Below, one piece after another: positions 10,766 through 22,112 of a DNA stretch of 64,000 nt (the stretch's first letter is position 1; every line of letters begins with the position of its first letter). The stretch comes from Polytrichum commune (taxonomy: Eukaryota; Streptophyta; Polytrichopsida; Polytrichales; Polytrichaceae), in contig OX485803.1 in assembly GCA_950295325.1 (NCBI GenBank), positions 24,180,001-24,244,000 of the forward strand. The letters run 5' to 3'. The notes under the pieces were generated by a model. It was not told the origin of the DNA, did no database searches, and saw nothing but the letters and a program-made list of their open reading frames with translations. The position numbers and the translations under genes are program-made.

Positions 10766-12244
10766 ATATTATGAAACAATACTAAGTTGACACAAAATAT
10801 AAGAAATATTCAATGCAAACTTAGCATCTACTCAACAACAGTAAGAGTGCAGACTAGGCTATGCATCTTCCTCAAAACTTAAAGGAGTTTATAAAAAAAG
10901 AGCCTTCCTTGCTAAAATTCGGAAGCACATGAATGGCTCTAAGAATATTTTGAACATCAAGAATCATGTAAGATTCACACTTTCCTACGTTACTCTTGTT
11001 CCTTGCTTTACTAATTTGAGACTTAGTTTTAGGCCAGATGAGTTGGGAACATTCAACTAGCCTACTAAGTTGAGTGGTAGGAACTTCTTCATACATTCTA
11101 AGAAATGCTAAATCTTTAACAACTCGATTTTGGACTTCATCTTCAAAAGACACTTTGAAAATCAATCGAAGTTGACCATAATAGGTCAATTCAGACTTAC
11201 CAGGTGCCTCCATCTGAATGGCAACACTACTAAACCATGGTGAACCAAAAAATTTGCTTGTTGCTCGTACATATTGTGGCATGCTACCAAAGCGGTCACC
11301 AGGACCGGCAGGGATGGCGATAGAAGTGAAAACATGAAGCACCTGTTCATGTCAAGAAATTAATCATCACCCAAACATGGATCATCCTAATAAAACAAAA
11401 TTTTTAATTAGCAAAAATTGCAAACTAAATACTTCAATTATAGCAAAGCTACATATAATAACATTGAACCGGTGTAAAGCATACCTCTCCACCTGTGAAA
11501 TTGTTTTCAACTTTGAAGGTATTAAAAGTTTCATAGAAATTGGTTTGTAGCTCTGGTTGCCCATGAATGAGATTCTGAGCACTCCTGGATACAAAAAGTT
11601 GCGTGGACTCAAATGAAAATCCAAAAGCTGGATCCAACCATGAACTTTGCAAGTTGACTTTTGCTCCCCATAAAACATTCAAACCTGATTCCACAGCCTT
11701 CAAACCCACAATACATTAAATAAATACCAGTCAAATTTGGAAACCACTCTAGCTTTTATAATAACAAATGCCACACTTTAGCCAACTTCAGAAACAAGTC
11801 CAATAATGACTTTCTGAACAATGATAGAATAAACCATATGATTGAAAACTTACTTGGTCTAGTGAAGTATATTTCTCTTTCTCTCTAGAGTTATCAAGCC
11901 CCTCCATAGTGTCTTGCATCTTCCGTAAGGCAACAAGTCTTTGATTATGTCGGGCAATTTGAGGAGTAGCTTGCCTCTTATTGCTACTTTTGTATCCAGC
12001 CTTCATCAAAGTTGTATGCATTTGTTCATACATATTGGTACTATACTCCCATGGAAGTCCAGATCGGCGGATACAATCATTAAAATGTGACATGGCATGA
12101 ATTTTCACTGTGTTAAATCCAGATTTTTGCCATTTCAACATGGCTCTCTTCATAGCTTGTACAGACCTGATTAGCCAAAGACATTTGAAGATTATCAATT
12201 TGTTACTAAAAAATTAAAACACCTAGAACTTAATTCCATTAAAC

Positions 12245-12421
12245 CTCAATTCCGTTAAAATGGCCTTCCATGTGCCATTTGGAAGAGCATATGTGCAATT
12301 TTGGCATCCGTTGAGAAACATTGTACCTTGAAAAACCTCCCAAAACCTTATAATTTTATTGACTTTTCGTACCCTAAAACGCGCCATTTTGGCATTATAA
12401 AGCCGTTTCAACGGAATTGAG
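12245..12421. mobile_element. 177-bp MITE in a transposase intron
   Basis: Ends are CTCAATTCCGTTAAAATGGC at 12,245 and, inverted, CTCAATTCCGTTGAAACGGC from 12,421. It sits in the intron between exons 12,655-12,513 and 12,166-11,854. No clear target duplication. Confidence 0.6.
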
Positions 12422-13115
12422 TATATTTCTTACAATCAAATTGTTTCATTTCTAAAAAGAACTGAATTGCTAACAATATGACATGACCATAGCAAAAAAA
12501 ACCAAAACATACCTTATCATAAGCTCATCCATTTTGGCCAATGAATCTTGTGTGTGTTTTGGACTACGAGTAGCAACCTTGTACCATTGTAGAAACAATA
12601 CAAAGGCTCTAATGACATCATCTTTGTAGATCCCGACAAGGCACAAAACAATCACCTGAAAATGATACAACAATAACAAAAACTTCAATACCAAAATGAT
12701 ATTCACTAACAAAACTTTTAGAAAGATGTTCGAAGTCCATGAAGGTAGTAAAAAACAAAAGCAAACCTGCATAATTGCTCGATGCTCAAACCCTGCAAAG
12801 TTTGCATTTGATCCAAAGTATCCCCCCTTATCAGTTCCTGGAATCCTGGAAAAATAATAAATAAAAGTATCAATTAACAAACAACCAAACAATTGTCATG
12901 TTTTTTAATTGAAAACTATTTATTCAAAATCACACATTTTCTACAAAAAAACATGCAAATATGACAGATTAATAAATTCAAGATAAAACAAACTTTAAAT
13001 TATGAAAATTCTAAGTAAATTAATGATATTTCACCCAAATAATTCTAGGGATATGAAATAAACACCTAAAATGAGCATAACGGGCCTCCTTTTTTATGAC
13101 AAGTAGGCGTTGATC

Positions 13116-13613
13116 CACGGGTAGATCACTCTAAGGCATTTTTGTGCACCACGTGTGGCTGGGGTTTTTTTTGTTTTGGGGCTATTTACCTTCAAGGGCT
13201 GAATTAAAGCCTCCCTATAATTACTTAAATTTCAAAAATGGCCCATTTGTTTGCACCCTTCCATTACTTATATTGTCCAAGTCACTGCAATTTTTTTATT
13301 CTATATTCCTTTTAAGTAATTTTGGACAAACGGGAATCCCAATTATCATCCATCCACGTGAGTCCTAAACCCATTTACATACCATACTAAACATACCTTC
13401 TAGGATCCTTATCTTCAGCCCCTATATTAATTTTACAAAATTTTTTTTTGCCCACGTTTTATGTCCATCTACCTTACTTATAATGGGATTGTCTACATTT
13501 AATGGCCCCTTCATTATTTGGAATTCCTTTATAATTTTTATTTCAAATGATTTTAATCCTCTCTATATTATGCCGCACGTCATTTTTAAAATGCACTAAG
13601 TGATCTACCCGTG
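13116..13613. mobile_element. hAT-like MITE inside a transposase exon (498 bp)
   Basis: Perfect 15-bp inverted ends, CACGGGTAGATCACT (13,116-13,130) and its complement (13,599-13,613). The 8-bp flanks CGTTGATC (13,108-13,115) and CGTCGATC (13,614-13,621) differ by one base. An 8-bp duplication is the hAT signature. The transposase frame reads AIKELD up to one flank and QRLLVIKKEARYAHFR from the other, so the insertion point in the coding sequence is exact. No transposase is encoded. Confidence 0.75.
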
Positions 13614-15952
13614 CGTCGATCAAGCTCTTTGATTGCCCTTGAGTGCATAATATCACCATCACTTGCCATAGATCTCAAAATTCCTATAAGCATCTTGAAT
13701 ATACCAACATTTGTTTGATGGAGAACATCAACTTGAATGGCCAAGTAAGGATTGCCAAACTCAGTGTTTCCACCATTGAATCCCCAAAGAGCACACTACA
13801 ATAAAACAAAGGAACTTCTTTAGACCAAAATAGTCAAAGTACCATATTGGAAGTACCAAATCCATTGGAGAAAACATTGAATTATTTGAACACTTACAGG
13901 GATTGGATGCAATGACCATTGCTTGGAGAGGGCAGCCACATCTTTCTTATCTCTTGTTTCCATCATGGCTTCGTACACCTCTTGCATATTTTTCTCTGTG
14001 CGTACTGAATGTTTTTGATGAACATCTCGTAAAGAATCCTTTCCACACAAGCAGATGCTACAAGGAAATTGACATTTGTTTGTATCAAATGTGCAACTTA
14101 CTTGCAAAGATTCTCAATTATAATCAACTTTATATAAAAAATAATAATATCATACAAATAATTTAGAGTTACAATCTGAAATTTCAAACTATCAACATAA
14201 TTAAACAATGAGAATAAACTTACTTTACAACCTTCGGGATGGTCACAAATGTACGAGTAGAGGAGTGGATAAACCCATTGTGCTACACCATGTGGGTCCA
14301 CAAGTTGAAGTCCACTAATTATTCAGACAACAAAGAAAACTTATAAATTATCATTTCATAGGACAAAGAAAAGAAAAGAAAAGATAATAATTATACAAAA
14401 ATGAAAATAAAAAAATTCAGTCAATACCTAAAGCTTGCTTGTTTTAAAGGCTCCATAATGCAAGCAAGACATTCTTGTAAGACTTCTAACTTGCGTGCAG
14501 AAAAATCCACCTCTGATATTGAAGCACCTGTATTATTTTTCAATCATGAATTCAAACTTGGGTTATGGAATTTAGAACTTCCTCTAGCTTTATCAACTAC
14601 AATAGTAATATTCATACCAAGTAAACAAATTTTGGTGCAAATAAGAACTTACTTGAAGTTAAGATCGGCAATATTGCAAGGAGAGTATGGCCTTGCGGAA
14701 GGGGTCGGTTTTCACAAGCAACATTTCCTAAAGACATCATCAAAGGATACCCATGGACTCTTCTATCATTGGATAATGTGGTTTGGTCACTAAAGAAAAT
14801 TAGAGGTGCAATAACAGCTCCATCGCAGTTCACATGTTCCTGCTAACACAAAAGTTTCAAATTCGTGACAAGATTTAGATTCACTTGCATAAAAATCCAA
14901 CTTAGAGTTTGAGACAAAAAAATAATTAAACAATCAAATTGGTCACATACCTCCATGGAATTCCACCACAAGCCAGTGTCAGGAGTTGATATTGCTTCTG
15001 ACAAGCAAGAATGCAACTTGAAATTGTCAGCATTTGCTGGGTTAGAAAAAATCTCTGTGAGAGCCTCCACTGGGTCCTTGTAATACATCACTACTTCATG
15101 GAGGTCATATGGAACACAAAGTACTTGATGCTTCAGCCAACCCTGAAACCATACAAGACTAGTGTACTTAAGAAATCAAGTATCACACACATAAAAAGCT
15201 CACATAAGAAAGGTACCATACTAACAATTCTACCTACACTATACATATTAATTACTCACGCTTCAATGCATGTGATAAAGACATTGCTTTGAAATAAAAC
15301 AATTTGAAAATTAGTTAAATAAACTTACTTGCTCGCCTTTGTATAGATCATCTTCAAAGTGCTCAACATCACGCACATTCCTCAAGGAGATTGAATCCAA
15401 GTCAAAGGAAGGATGAAATAGCATCTTTAACATGGAATCAGTATCATGTTGAGATAAACCTAAATTGTTTCGACAAGTTCTAATAAAATGAATTAGATGT
15501 GTCGTTGAGTCATATGCTTTCTTCGGGTGGTCCTAAAGCCTTTCAAATCCTGATAATTCTAGGCCAAGCTCTAGCATTAAACTTGTATTTGATGGTTGCA
15601 TTCCAATGGTCCCAGTGACATGGGGAGTTGAACAAGGTTGGGCACCGGGGCAAAGGACTGTAGGACAAGATTGGGCATCAAAACTATCAGCTGAAGGTAG
15701 ATGAATAGATGCAACATGCCTTGAAGAAGAGACACGAGTGGATTGATCAACACCATCTGGAATCACATGCAAATATTGAAAAAATATTTGGTTAGATTGA
15801 ATGTATTATTGAATAATATTGTTGCATAACCGGTATTCTCTATATTATTGACTAATAAACTAATACACAAATGAGAATGTCTTAACTTACTTGCAAAGGT
15901 CGACTTTTGGCTGACAAAGCTGCAATGCCAAATTTTGTTGAGGCTTGATGTA

Positions 15953-17109
15953 CCGTACGTTAAGGGCAGCTTCGGCACAAAATAATTCTAAAAATAGACG
16001 CCGAAAATTTTGGAAAATTATTGACATTTTTTGCCGAATATAAAATTAATTAATTTTCAAAATTGCCGAAAAGTAAGAAATTTTAACTTCTCACTAGAAT
16101 TTTACTTACACTGGAAGCATATATGAATTCTGATGGAGAGAAGGTGCTCATTTTGTAATCAAGCTCACTTACATTAGTCCACAAAGAATATGGGTTAAGA
16201 AGTAGCAAGACTCTAAGTGAGGCTTTTCAAATGTGTTGTACACAATTTTTTGGAGTCCAATTGAGCATAGAAGATGAAGTTTTATAGAATTTTGTCCAAC
16301 TAACAAAAGTTGAGAAATCAAGTAATCTTCCACCCCCAACAAGTTTTGTGTCAAAATAAATCTTTATGCAAAAGATATGGACAAAACATTGCAGCCGTGT
16401 AAAGATCAAAAAATTAAAATGCGTTCATAACAGTTTTTCGGAGCTCATTTGTGCATAGAAGATCAACTTTTTTGGAATTTTGTTGCTCTAAGAAAAGTTT
16501 AGAAATCAAGTAATCTTCCACCCCAACAAGTTTTGTGTCAAAATAAATCTTTATGCAAAAGATATGGACAAAACATTGCAGCCGTGTAAAGATCAAAAAA
16601 TTAAAATGCGTTCATAACAGTCTTTCGGAGCTCATTTGTGCATAGAAGATCAACTTTTTTGGAATTTTTTTGCTCTAAGAAAAGTTTAGAAATCAAGTAA
16701 TCTTTCACCTCCAACAAATTTTATGTCATTTGAAGACTCTATGCAAAAGTTATGCGTGTTATAAAAATGAAGTCTAACTAGGTGCTTCACCTCAAACTTT
16801 ACATATCCCATATGCATTGTTGAACACAACTCCACTCTACTTGTATAAAGCACAGAGCATTCTCAACTCTTCACAAAATCGTGAAAGATTTATATCTTTT
16901 GTAAAACTCTTCACACAAATTGTGAAATCGTAAATAAACATTCTTGTTTACCGTTAGGTAATAACTTCTTGGATGTATGCCGAAATTGCATTATTAAACT
17001 ATTTAAAATGCCGAAATTTTTAGTAATTTTTTTTTTCCCGCCGAACACTGTTTTTTTACTTTTAATAATTATTCGGCAAGAGAGCGCCGAAGCTGCCCTT
17101 AACGTACGG
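15953..17109. mobile_element. Non-autonomous TA-target element (1,157 bp)
   Basis: The 24-bp perfect inverted ends begin CCGTACGTTAAGGGCAGCTT at 15,953 and mirror this at 17,109, flanked by TA on both sides (15,951-15,952 and 17,110-17,111). A single TA restores an open exon in the transposase zinc-finger region, supporting a TA duplication (Tc1/mariner-type integration). A TTAA target inside the repeat is a less likely alternative, because the repeats extend outward past it. The interior carries a 187-bp tandem array and no transposase frame. Confidence 0.7.
16230..16757. repeat. 187-bp tandem repeat, about 2.8 copies
   Basis: The anchor word CATAGAAGAT occurs at 16,266, 16,454 and 16,641, giving periods of 188 and 187. 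Copies 1 and 2 share a long identical 3' half (AAGTTTTGTGTCAAAATAAA through CAGCCGTGTAAAGATC). The third copy diverges after about 120 bases. The array lies wholly inside the 1,157-bp TA element. Confidence 0.85.
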
Positions 17110-17271
17110 TATTCGAAGAGCCCTTTCACTTGAAAACTTGGACGCACCACATGTCGGGCAAGTTAAATCTAGCTTTGGCTTTGACATCTCCTGCATTATA
17201 AAAATAAATTCAAACAAATTAACAAATTGAAGAACGAACCACAATGAATAAAAATTCTTCCCACAAGCCAA

Positions 17272-18960
17272 AGATTCTTAAAGCTTTCTTTAAGATTAGA
17301 AAGTTTGCCTCGAACATCTTAGTCCCGCTCTCATGCCCAATTCAATTCACATATATCGTAAAAACCATATTACAGATGAGGACAATGTCAGAGCATGTGA
17401 TTAACGAACACCAGTCAGAATACGTTGATTGTAAGTCTTCACACAAATGGGATGCAAGGGAGTAACAATGGCAGTAGATATATCACAACTTGTACTGTAC
17501 AACTCTTCAGAAGCCATGAGTGACTGAACTCATACTTATCACCATCGTACGATTCCTTTTTATTCTTGCCGAGACTTGCTCACAAATGGCGTACGTGGAG
17601 GTGGATTACTTACAAGAAATAGCACCAAGGCTTCACCACGTTTTGGCCGTTCTGCAACCGAATTTGTGGATGTTCTTTGCTGTAGTCTTGTTCAAAACAT
17701 CGGACAATGAACACAATGAGAAAAGCGTAATGCAAATGAGTCCAATTTTGGTAATGTTGAAAAGGCAACAACAACTACCACTTACAACACACTAATTACA
17801 CATACACTATGAGAGCGCAATGCCAATGAAAGAAGTATAAAGAAGAAACCAGACAGGGTAAGAATTTTAATTTCGAGGCCTGATTTTGGACCAAAGGAAA
17901 TGAAGTTATTAGATCTCCAGGTGATGTTAGTCACTATTTGGTATTCTGAAAGCATGAGCATTGTTTTTGTAGAAGTAGGGTATTCTTTCAACCTATGGCC
18001 TGACATGACACTCTTCATCAGATTTTTATTCTAGGTCAAACTATGAAATTCTTGGAATATTTTTGCTGGTGAAAATTGAGAATCACTATTGCAAACTGAA
18101 TATGTCCATGGGACCTTCATCTCTCATGGGGTTCAAATTACTGTTGAGAAGTGGTATTAGCGCTTTGATATACTCAGGTCTTTGTAAGAATACTGTTCAG
18201 TCTCATACCTGGTCATAGATCAAGATCTACCAAGCTTGTAGCTTGTCGTTGCTGCATCTATTCTAAGCATGTCCTCGTTGTGAAACTACAACATCAACAA
18301 TCCCAACTGATTCAAACACAAGCATCTGACCCATTAAAATTTGAATTTACACAACCAAACACAGATACAAAAGTATTTGAGTTCATCTTCGATTAGAGCA
18401 TCGACCTTCAAAAGAGAAATTAAACTCCTTCATGTATTCTTACAGGCCAAATGACTTCAACCTTAAGAAAATTACAGATTACAAGAAACGCAGACATAAA
18501 ACTAAAACAAGCGTCTGAACAATTAGAGATGAAAAGGGCTATACATAAATGTGTTAGATTCAAAATAAACTTTGGATGAACAGCAGGGATGAAATGCACC
18601 TCATTCAAAATTTCCCACTGCGTGTCGTGATGCTCTTGAAGCACTCGCCATGGCACACCATACGAGAATTCAATTGTATTTCCCTGAGCACCATGAGATG
18701 TTGCCACTGCATTTCTCTGCATTCACACAAAACGAGTCTTTTATGGTGAGCACCATGCTTTACTAAATCTTCACATCAACCAGTGTGATACACCAATAGA
18801 GATTCTGACTTCTATGATTTCAAATGCAACCTATAGTCCACACTACCATTTGATGAATATACTATGCAACTGAAGACTCAGAAATATCCATGATCCAGAG
18901 GCCAATAGCAAGAGAGAAAGCAAAATATAAATTGTGTGAAAGACTAGAAATGATGAAATC
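17272..18960. promoter_or_regulatory. Central region between the two divergent transposon genes
   Basis: No exon is firmly called here. By position it should hold the first exons and promoters of both the transposase (leftward) and the accessory gene (rightward). Short open frames such as 18,420-18,722 (minus) show no recognised motif. Confidence 0.35.
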
Positions 18961-18971
18961 AGCTTGTACTA

Positions 18972-21188
18972 ATGTCTCACATATTCTGTAATTCTTTGAT
19001 GTCATGCAGGTGGATGTATGTCAGCATGCAGCCTGTTCGAGGAGCCTTCAAGCATGTCCAAGGACAACGAAATATTCGTAGCCCTAATCAGACTATACCA
19101 TGCACACCAGAGGATCTTCTCAGGATTCCTGAGGCGACTGGTACATTCATCAGATGACTGTCATTAAATGTAAAGATTAATTGAGCAATTTAGTAATTTA
19201 TTAATAGTATAGATTTGGATTTACAATAGTTAATACTAATATGTGATCTTTTGTTTGCATTGCAGTTAATAATACACATTCTTTTAGGGCAACATTCAGG
19301 AGTCCGTTAAATCGGCGGTCCAAGCGTTCCAATAGCCAGCATGTGTCATGTACACAAGTGCGTCTTAGTGAGAATACACCTCCTCGAGATCAACCTTATC
19401 CTAATCCATTACCATCTGGTAATCATCAAAACTTTCTTGAATTGATTTTCTTAAAAGAAAATAGTTTGTTCTAGTTTTTGTACAAAGCCATTAAGATAAG
19501 CCATGTGATAGATATAATTATCTAACAAAATAGTTGGTTTACTAATTCCCTACCAAGTATTTTAGTAATTCTCAACTAAGTAATTTTCCTTATTTGAAGT
19601 TGTTGGAGGCAGCTCCCGTGTGATGGCAACTCCAACTGCTCAGATTTCAAGAGGGGATGAAGGGCATCCGGATCTAAGTCATCAGGTTTCTGAGGAGGTA
19701 ATGTTTTCATAATTGCTTAAGTTGAGTTTTTTTAATTCTCTTTTTAATTTTTTTGTTTTATTATTTTCTTATTGAACTACCTTGTGACTACAGAGGGAGT
19801 CCCCAATTGAGGATGATGGTGTTGTGAGAACCATGGGCAATACAGTGACTGTTAATAAGTCAGCATTTGAGAAGCTGCGGAGTGAACAACTAAAGAAGCT
19901 CACCTCTGTTCAAGCTAAGCAAATTGCAGTACTCACTGAAGCGCTCAAACAATATCAAGAGAAGAGTGATATTCCACATTGCTGCCAAGTTATGCATGTG
20001 AAGGTAAATTCTTTTATGATTTATCTTTTGCTTTACATTATTTTTTCCCTTTATTAATTAGAATCTAAATTAGAATTAGTTATAATGTACAAACTCATTC
20101 TTTACTAATGATAATCATATTTAGAATGACTATTTGTAGAAGGGTTATTCATGATTTGTTTGGCATACATATTCACTAATGTAAGGTTTTTTATGACAGA
20201 AAATTATGACAGACGTGGCTACTAAACTCTTGTATGGGAGCCATCCGTTTTCCACCTTGTACCCATCTGAGGAGGTGGTGAAGGAGTGCATCCTTTCAGC
20301 TTTGGATATTACTGAGGAAGATTTAGCGACACAGGCCAAATTTGATAAGGAATGGGGCCCTCTGGGTGAAGGAAAGCAAGGTAGCTTACAACATTTTGCT
20401 ATGAAAAATACACGAGATAGGCGTGGTCTTATGACCAGTGAGTTGCGGAATGAATTCTACCGTTTGATAGATCATCCAAAACTAGAGGATGATGTGGATG
20501 GTTCCAAAATTGAAGCATGGAAGGAATATTTGTGTGTTTCATACAAAGGTAGGCCTTCTAGAGAATTCAAATTCATTTTGAATATGCAAGTTTTAATTTT
20601 TTTTTCCAAAGTTGGAGACACATTAAAAGTATGTGTAAATGTATGGTTGTGAGAATCTTTGTTGTTTTTTTCTTTTTCTTATTGCTATTTCTTTTTTTTG
20701 AATCAAACAGGGAACACATGGCAAAACGGCGTTAATGATGATGGTGTAGTGGATCCCTATGGGTCAAAAGCAATTCATGGTGCTATTGGTAGGGTGCTAC
20801 ATGGGGCACACTATGACCGTTCAAAACCTGTCTACATCACCCAGGAGCAGTTTGGCTTTTTCATATACGTGGTGAGTTCAATTCTTCTATTCTATGTGAT
20901 TTTATTAATTCATGGTTGTGCATGAATTTTGAATTAATTCAACTTCTTGTTTAGTTCAGTTTTTTTTCAAATTGAATTTAATACAAATTATATTTTGAAT
21001 TTATTTTACTAAAGGAGTTTTTTTTTCCAATGGGAGTGGTACATGTATAGATACAACTTGCAGCTTTGGGAAGAGACATGAAATCTGGCCATCCATCCAT
21101 GCATTTTCGGCTTATGAAGCAACTGGAAGAGTCAGTTCTTCCGAAGATGAGGAACATGCGACGATTAATAATTGTAGAGAAACAATGA
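18972..21188 (+). CDS. Intact 425-aa accessory protein of the Plavaka-like element (unknown function)
   Basis: Seven exons: 18,972-19,140; 19,266-19,418; 19,600-19,697; 19,794-20,003; 20,200-20,548; 20,711-20,871; 21,051-21,188 (TGA). All six introns have GT-AG borders and compatible phases, and the total is 1,278 nt. The start is the first ATG of the frame; an acceptor at 19,009 could instead join an upstream exon. The N-terminal third is Ser/Pro/Arg-rich and probably disordered (TFRSPLNRRSKRSNSQ). A helical segment follows (KLTSVQAKQIAVLTEALKQY). The C-terminal half looks globular, with HPFSTLYPSEEVVKECILSA and GAHYDRSKPVYITQEQFGFF. I recognise no domain. It is read divergently from the transposase, inside the same subterminal repeats, and may be a DNA-binding or accessory factor like CACTA second proteins (inference). 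Confidence 0.65.
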
Positions 21189-21664
21189 TTTTGTATTAGT
21201 TGGACATTTAGGCGTGATTTGTTTTTGGAACTCATTGATTTGATTGATTGTTGATGATTTTTTACCCTCACAGAAATAAATTGAATTTGGCAATTTGGCA
21301 ATTGAAAGATATTATAGGTTTTTGGAGCCTTTTGTAACATTTAGGATTTGACTCATTTATTCAATTTTTACCAAATTTGTGGTTGATGCAAGATTCTCAA
21401 AATAATTTAATTAATTGAAAATTCAATCATATATTTCAATGTTGAGATTATATATTTGGATTGTAATTGTATTGGTACTTATATAATATTTGTTGGCTGT
21501 GATTGAAATAATATCGAATTTGAACTTTAATAAAAATGTCAAAGTTGATACTATGTTAATATTTGGTATTTATTTTAATTTCTAATTATTAGTTGTAATA
21601 ATAAGAAATAAATGGATGAAGAGTTTAGTATTATTTTAATTATCTTTTGTTTCAAATTTGATTT

Positions 21665-21790
21665 TTATAGTGTATTTATAGTATTAACTCAATAGTCAAA
21701 TGTTTCAGTGTGTTTACAGTGTTAAATCAATTGTTGAATACCTCAGTACTAACTCAGTCGACAATCAAGTTGATATTGAGTTGGCGCTAA
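21665..21790. repeat. Right subterminal repeats of the Plavaka-like element
   Basis: Read as complement this stretch gives GCCAACTCAATATCAAC, ATTGATTTAACACTGTAAAC and TTGAGTTAATACTATAAA. These mirror the left array around 10,590-10,720 in the same order. Confidence 0.55.
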
Positions 21791-21899
21791 AAAAGCACAC
21801 CCCGATAATCCAAATGAAATAGTACTAAAAATTACCATTTTAGTGTTGATTTTGACACTTTGGAAGTTTGTGATGAAGTTGTGCATCCCATAGGCATGT

Positions 21900-22112
21900 C
21901 TACCCACATCTTTCTTTGATGTTATGGAGCATCCAAATGTCCATTTAGTGAATGAAATAAAGATGTGTGGACCAGTGTGCAGGAGATGGTGCTACCCTCT
22001 AGATTGGTATTTGGGTATTTTAAAGGGTTATGTAAGGAATAAAGTGAAACCAGAGGGGTCAATGGCAAAGGTATATCTGGTGATGTTGTGCAAAATTTCC
22101 ACACCCTTTTGA
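21900..22112 (+). pseudogene. CACTA DUF4218-like fragment
   Basis: The frame reads PTSFFDVMEHPNVHLVNEIK then GPVCRRWCYPLDWYLGILKG and YVRNKVKPEGSMAK. This is the conserved block following TNP2 in CACTA transposases (GPVxxRWMYPFERxLxxLKxYVRNxxxPEGSIAE). It has the same orientation as the TNP2 relic ending at 10,103 and begins just outside the right end of the Plavaka-like element, so the two are probably halves of one CACTA gene. Confidence 0.7.

Larger units (their letters stand above)
10872..17190 (-). pseudogene. Plavaka-like transposase, 13 exons, disrupted
   Basis: Exons 5' to 3' (minus): 17,190-15,891 (interrupted), 15,756-15,329, 15,142-14,951, 14,839-14,653, 14,527-14,428, 14,314-14,224, about 14,056-13,898, 13,795-13,066 (interrupted), 12,845-12,767, 12,655-12,513, 12,166-11,854, 11,697-11,485, 11,342-10,872. 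From exon 3 on most joins have GT-AG borders and matching phase; the acceptor near 14,056 and the exon 1 to 2 join are unsure. Landmarks: N-terminal zinc finger CPTCGASKFSSERAL; APLIFFSDQTTLSNDRRVHG; CSICLCGKDSLRDVHQ; GGYFGSNANFAGFEHRAIMQ; KIHAMSHFNDCIRR with EQMHTTLMKAGYKSSN. These match Plavaka transposases known mainly from fungi, a KDZ/CACTA-related group. Lesions: a 1,157-bp TA element in the zinc-finger exon, a 498-bp MITE in exon 8 and an in-frame TAG at 15,533-15,535. Most exons are otherwise open, so death looks recent. Confidence 0.75.
10270..21850. mobile_element. Plavaka-like DNA transposon (CACTA superfamily), about 11.6 kb
   Basis: Two divergent spliced genes lie between imperfect subterminal inverted repeats: a Plavaka-like transposase (minus, 10,872-17,190) and an accessory gene (plus, 18,972-21,188). 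On both sides lies decayed CACTA TNP2/DUF4218 sequence in the same orientation, so this element appears to have jumped into an older CACTA copy. Exact ends are not resolved. CACTA occurs at 10,277 and TAGTG at 21,841-21,845, but a matching 3-bp duplication is not evident. The transposase is broken, so the copy is probably not self-mobile. Confidence 0.6.

Noticed and set aside
16230-16757. CRISPR-like repeat array
   Set aside because: Units are 187 bases and contiguous without spacers, and lie inside a eukaryotic transposon. It is an ordinary tandem array.
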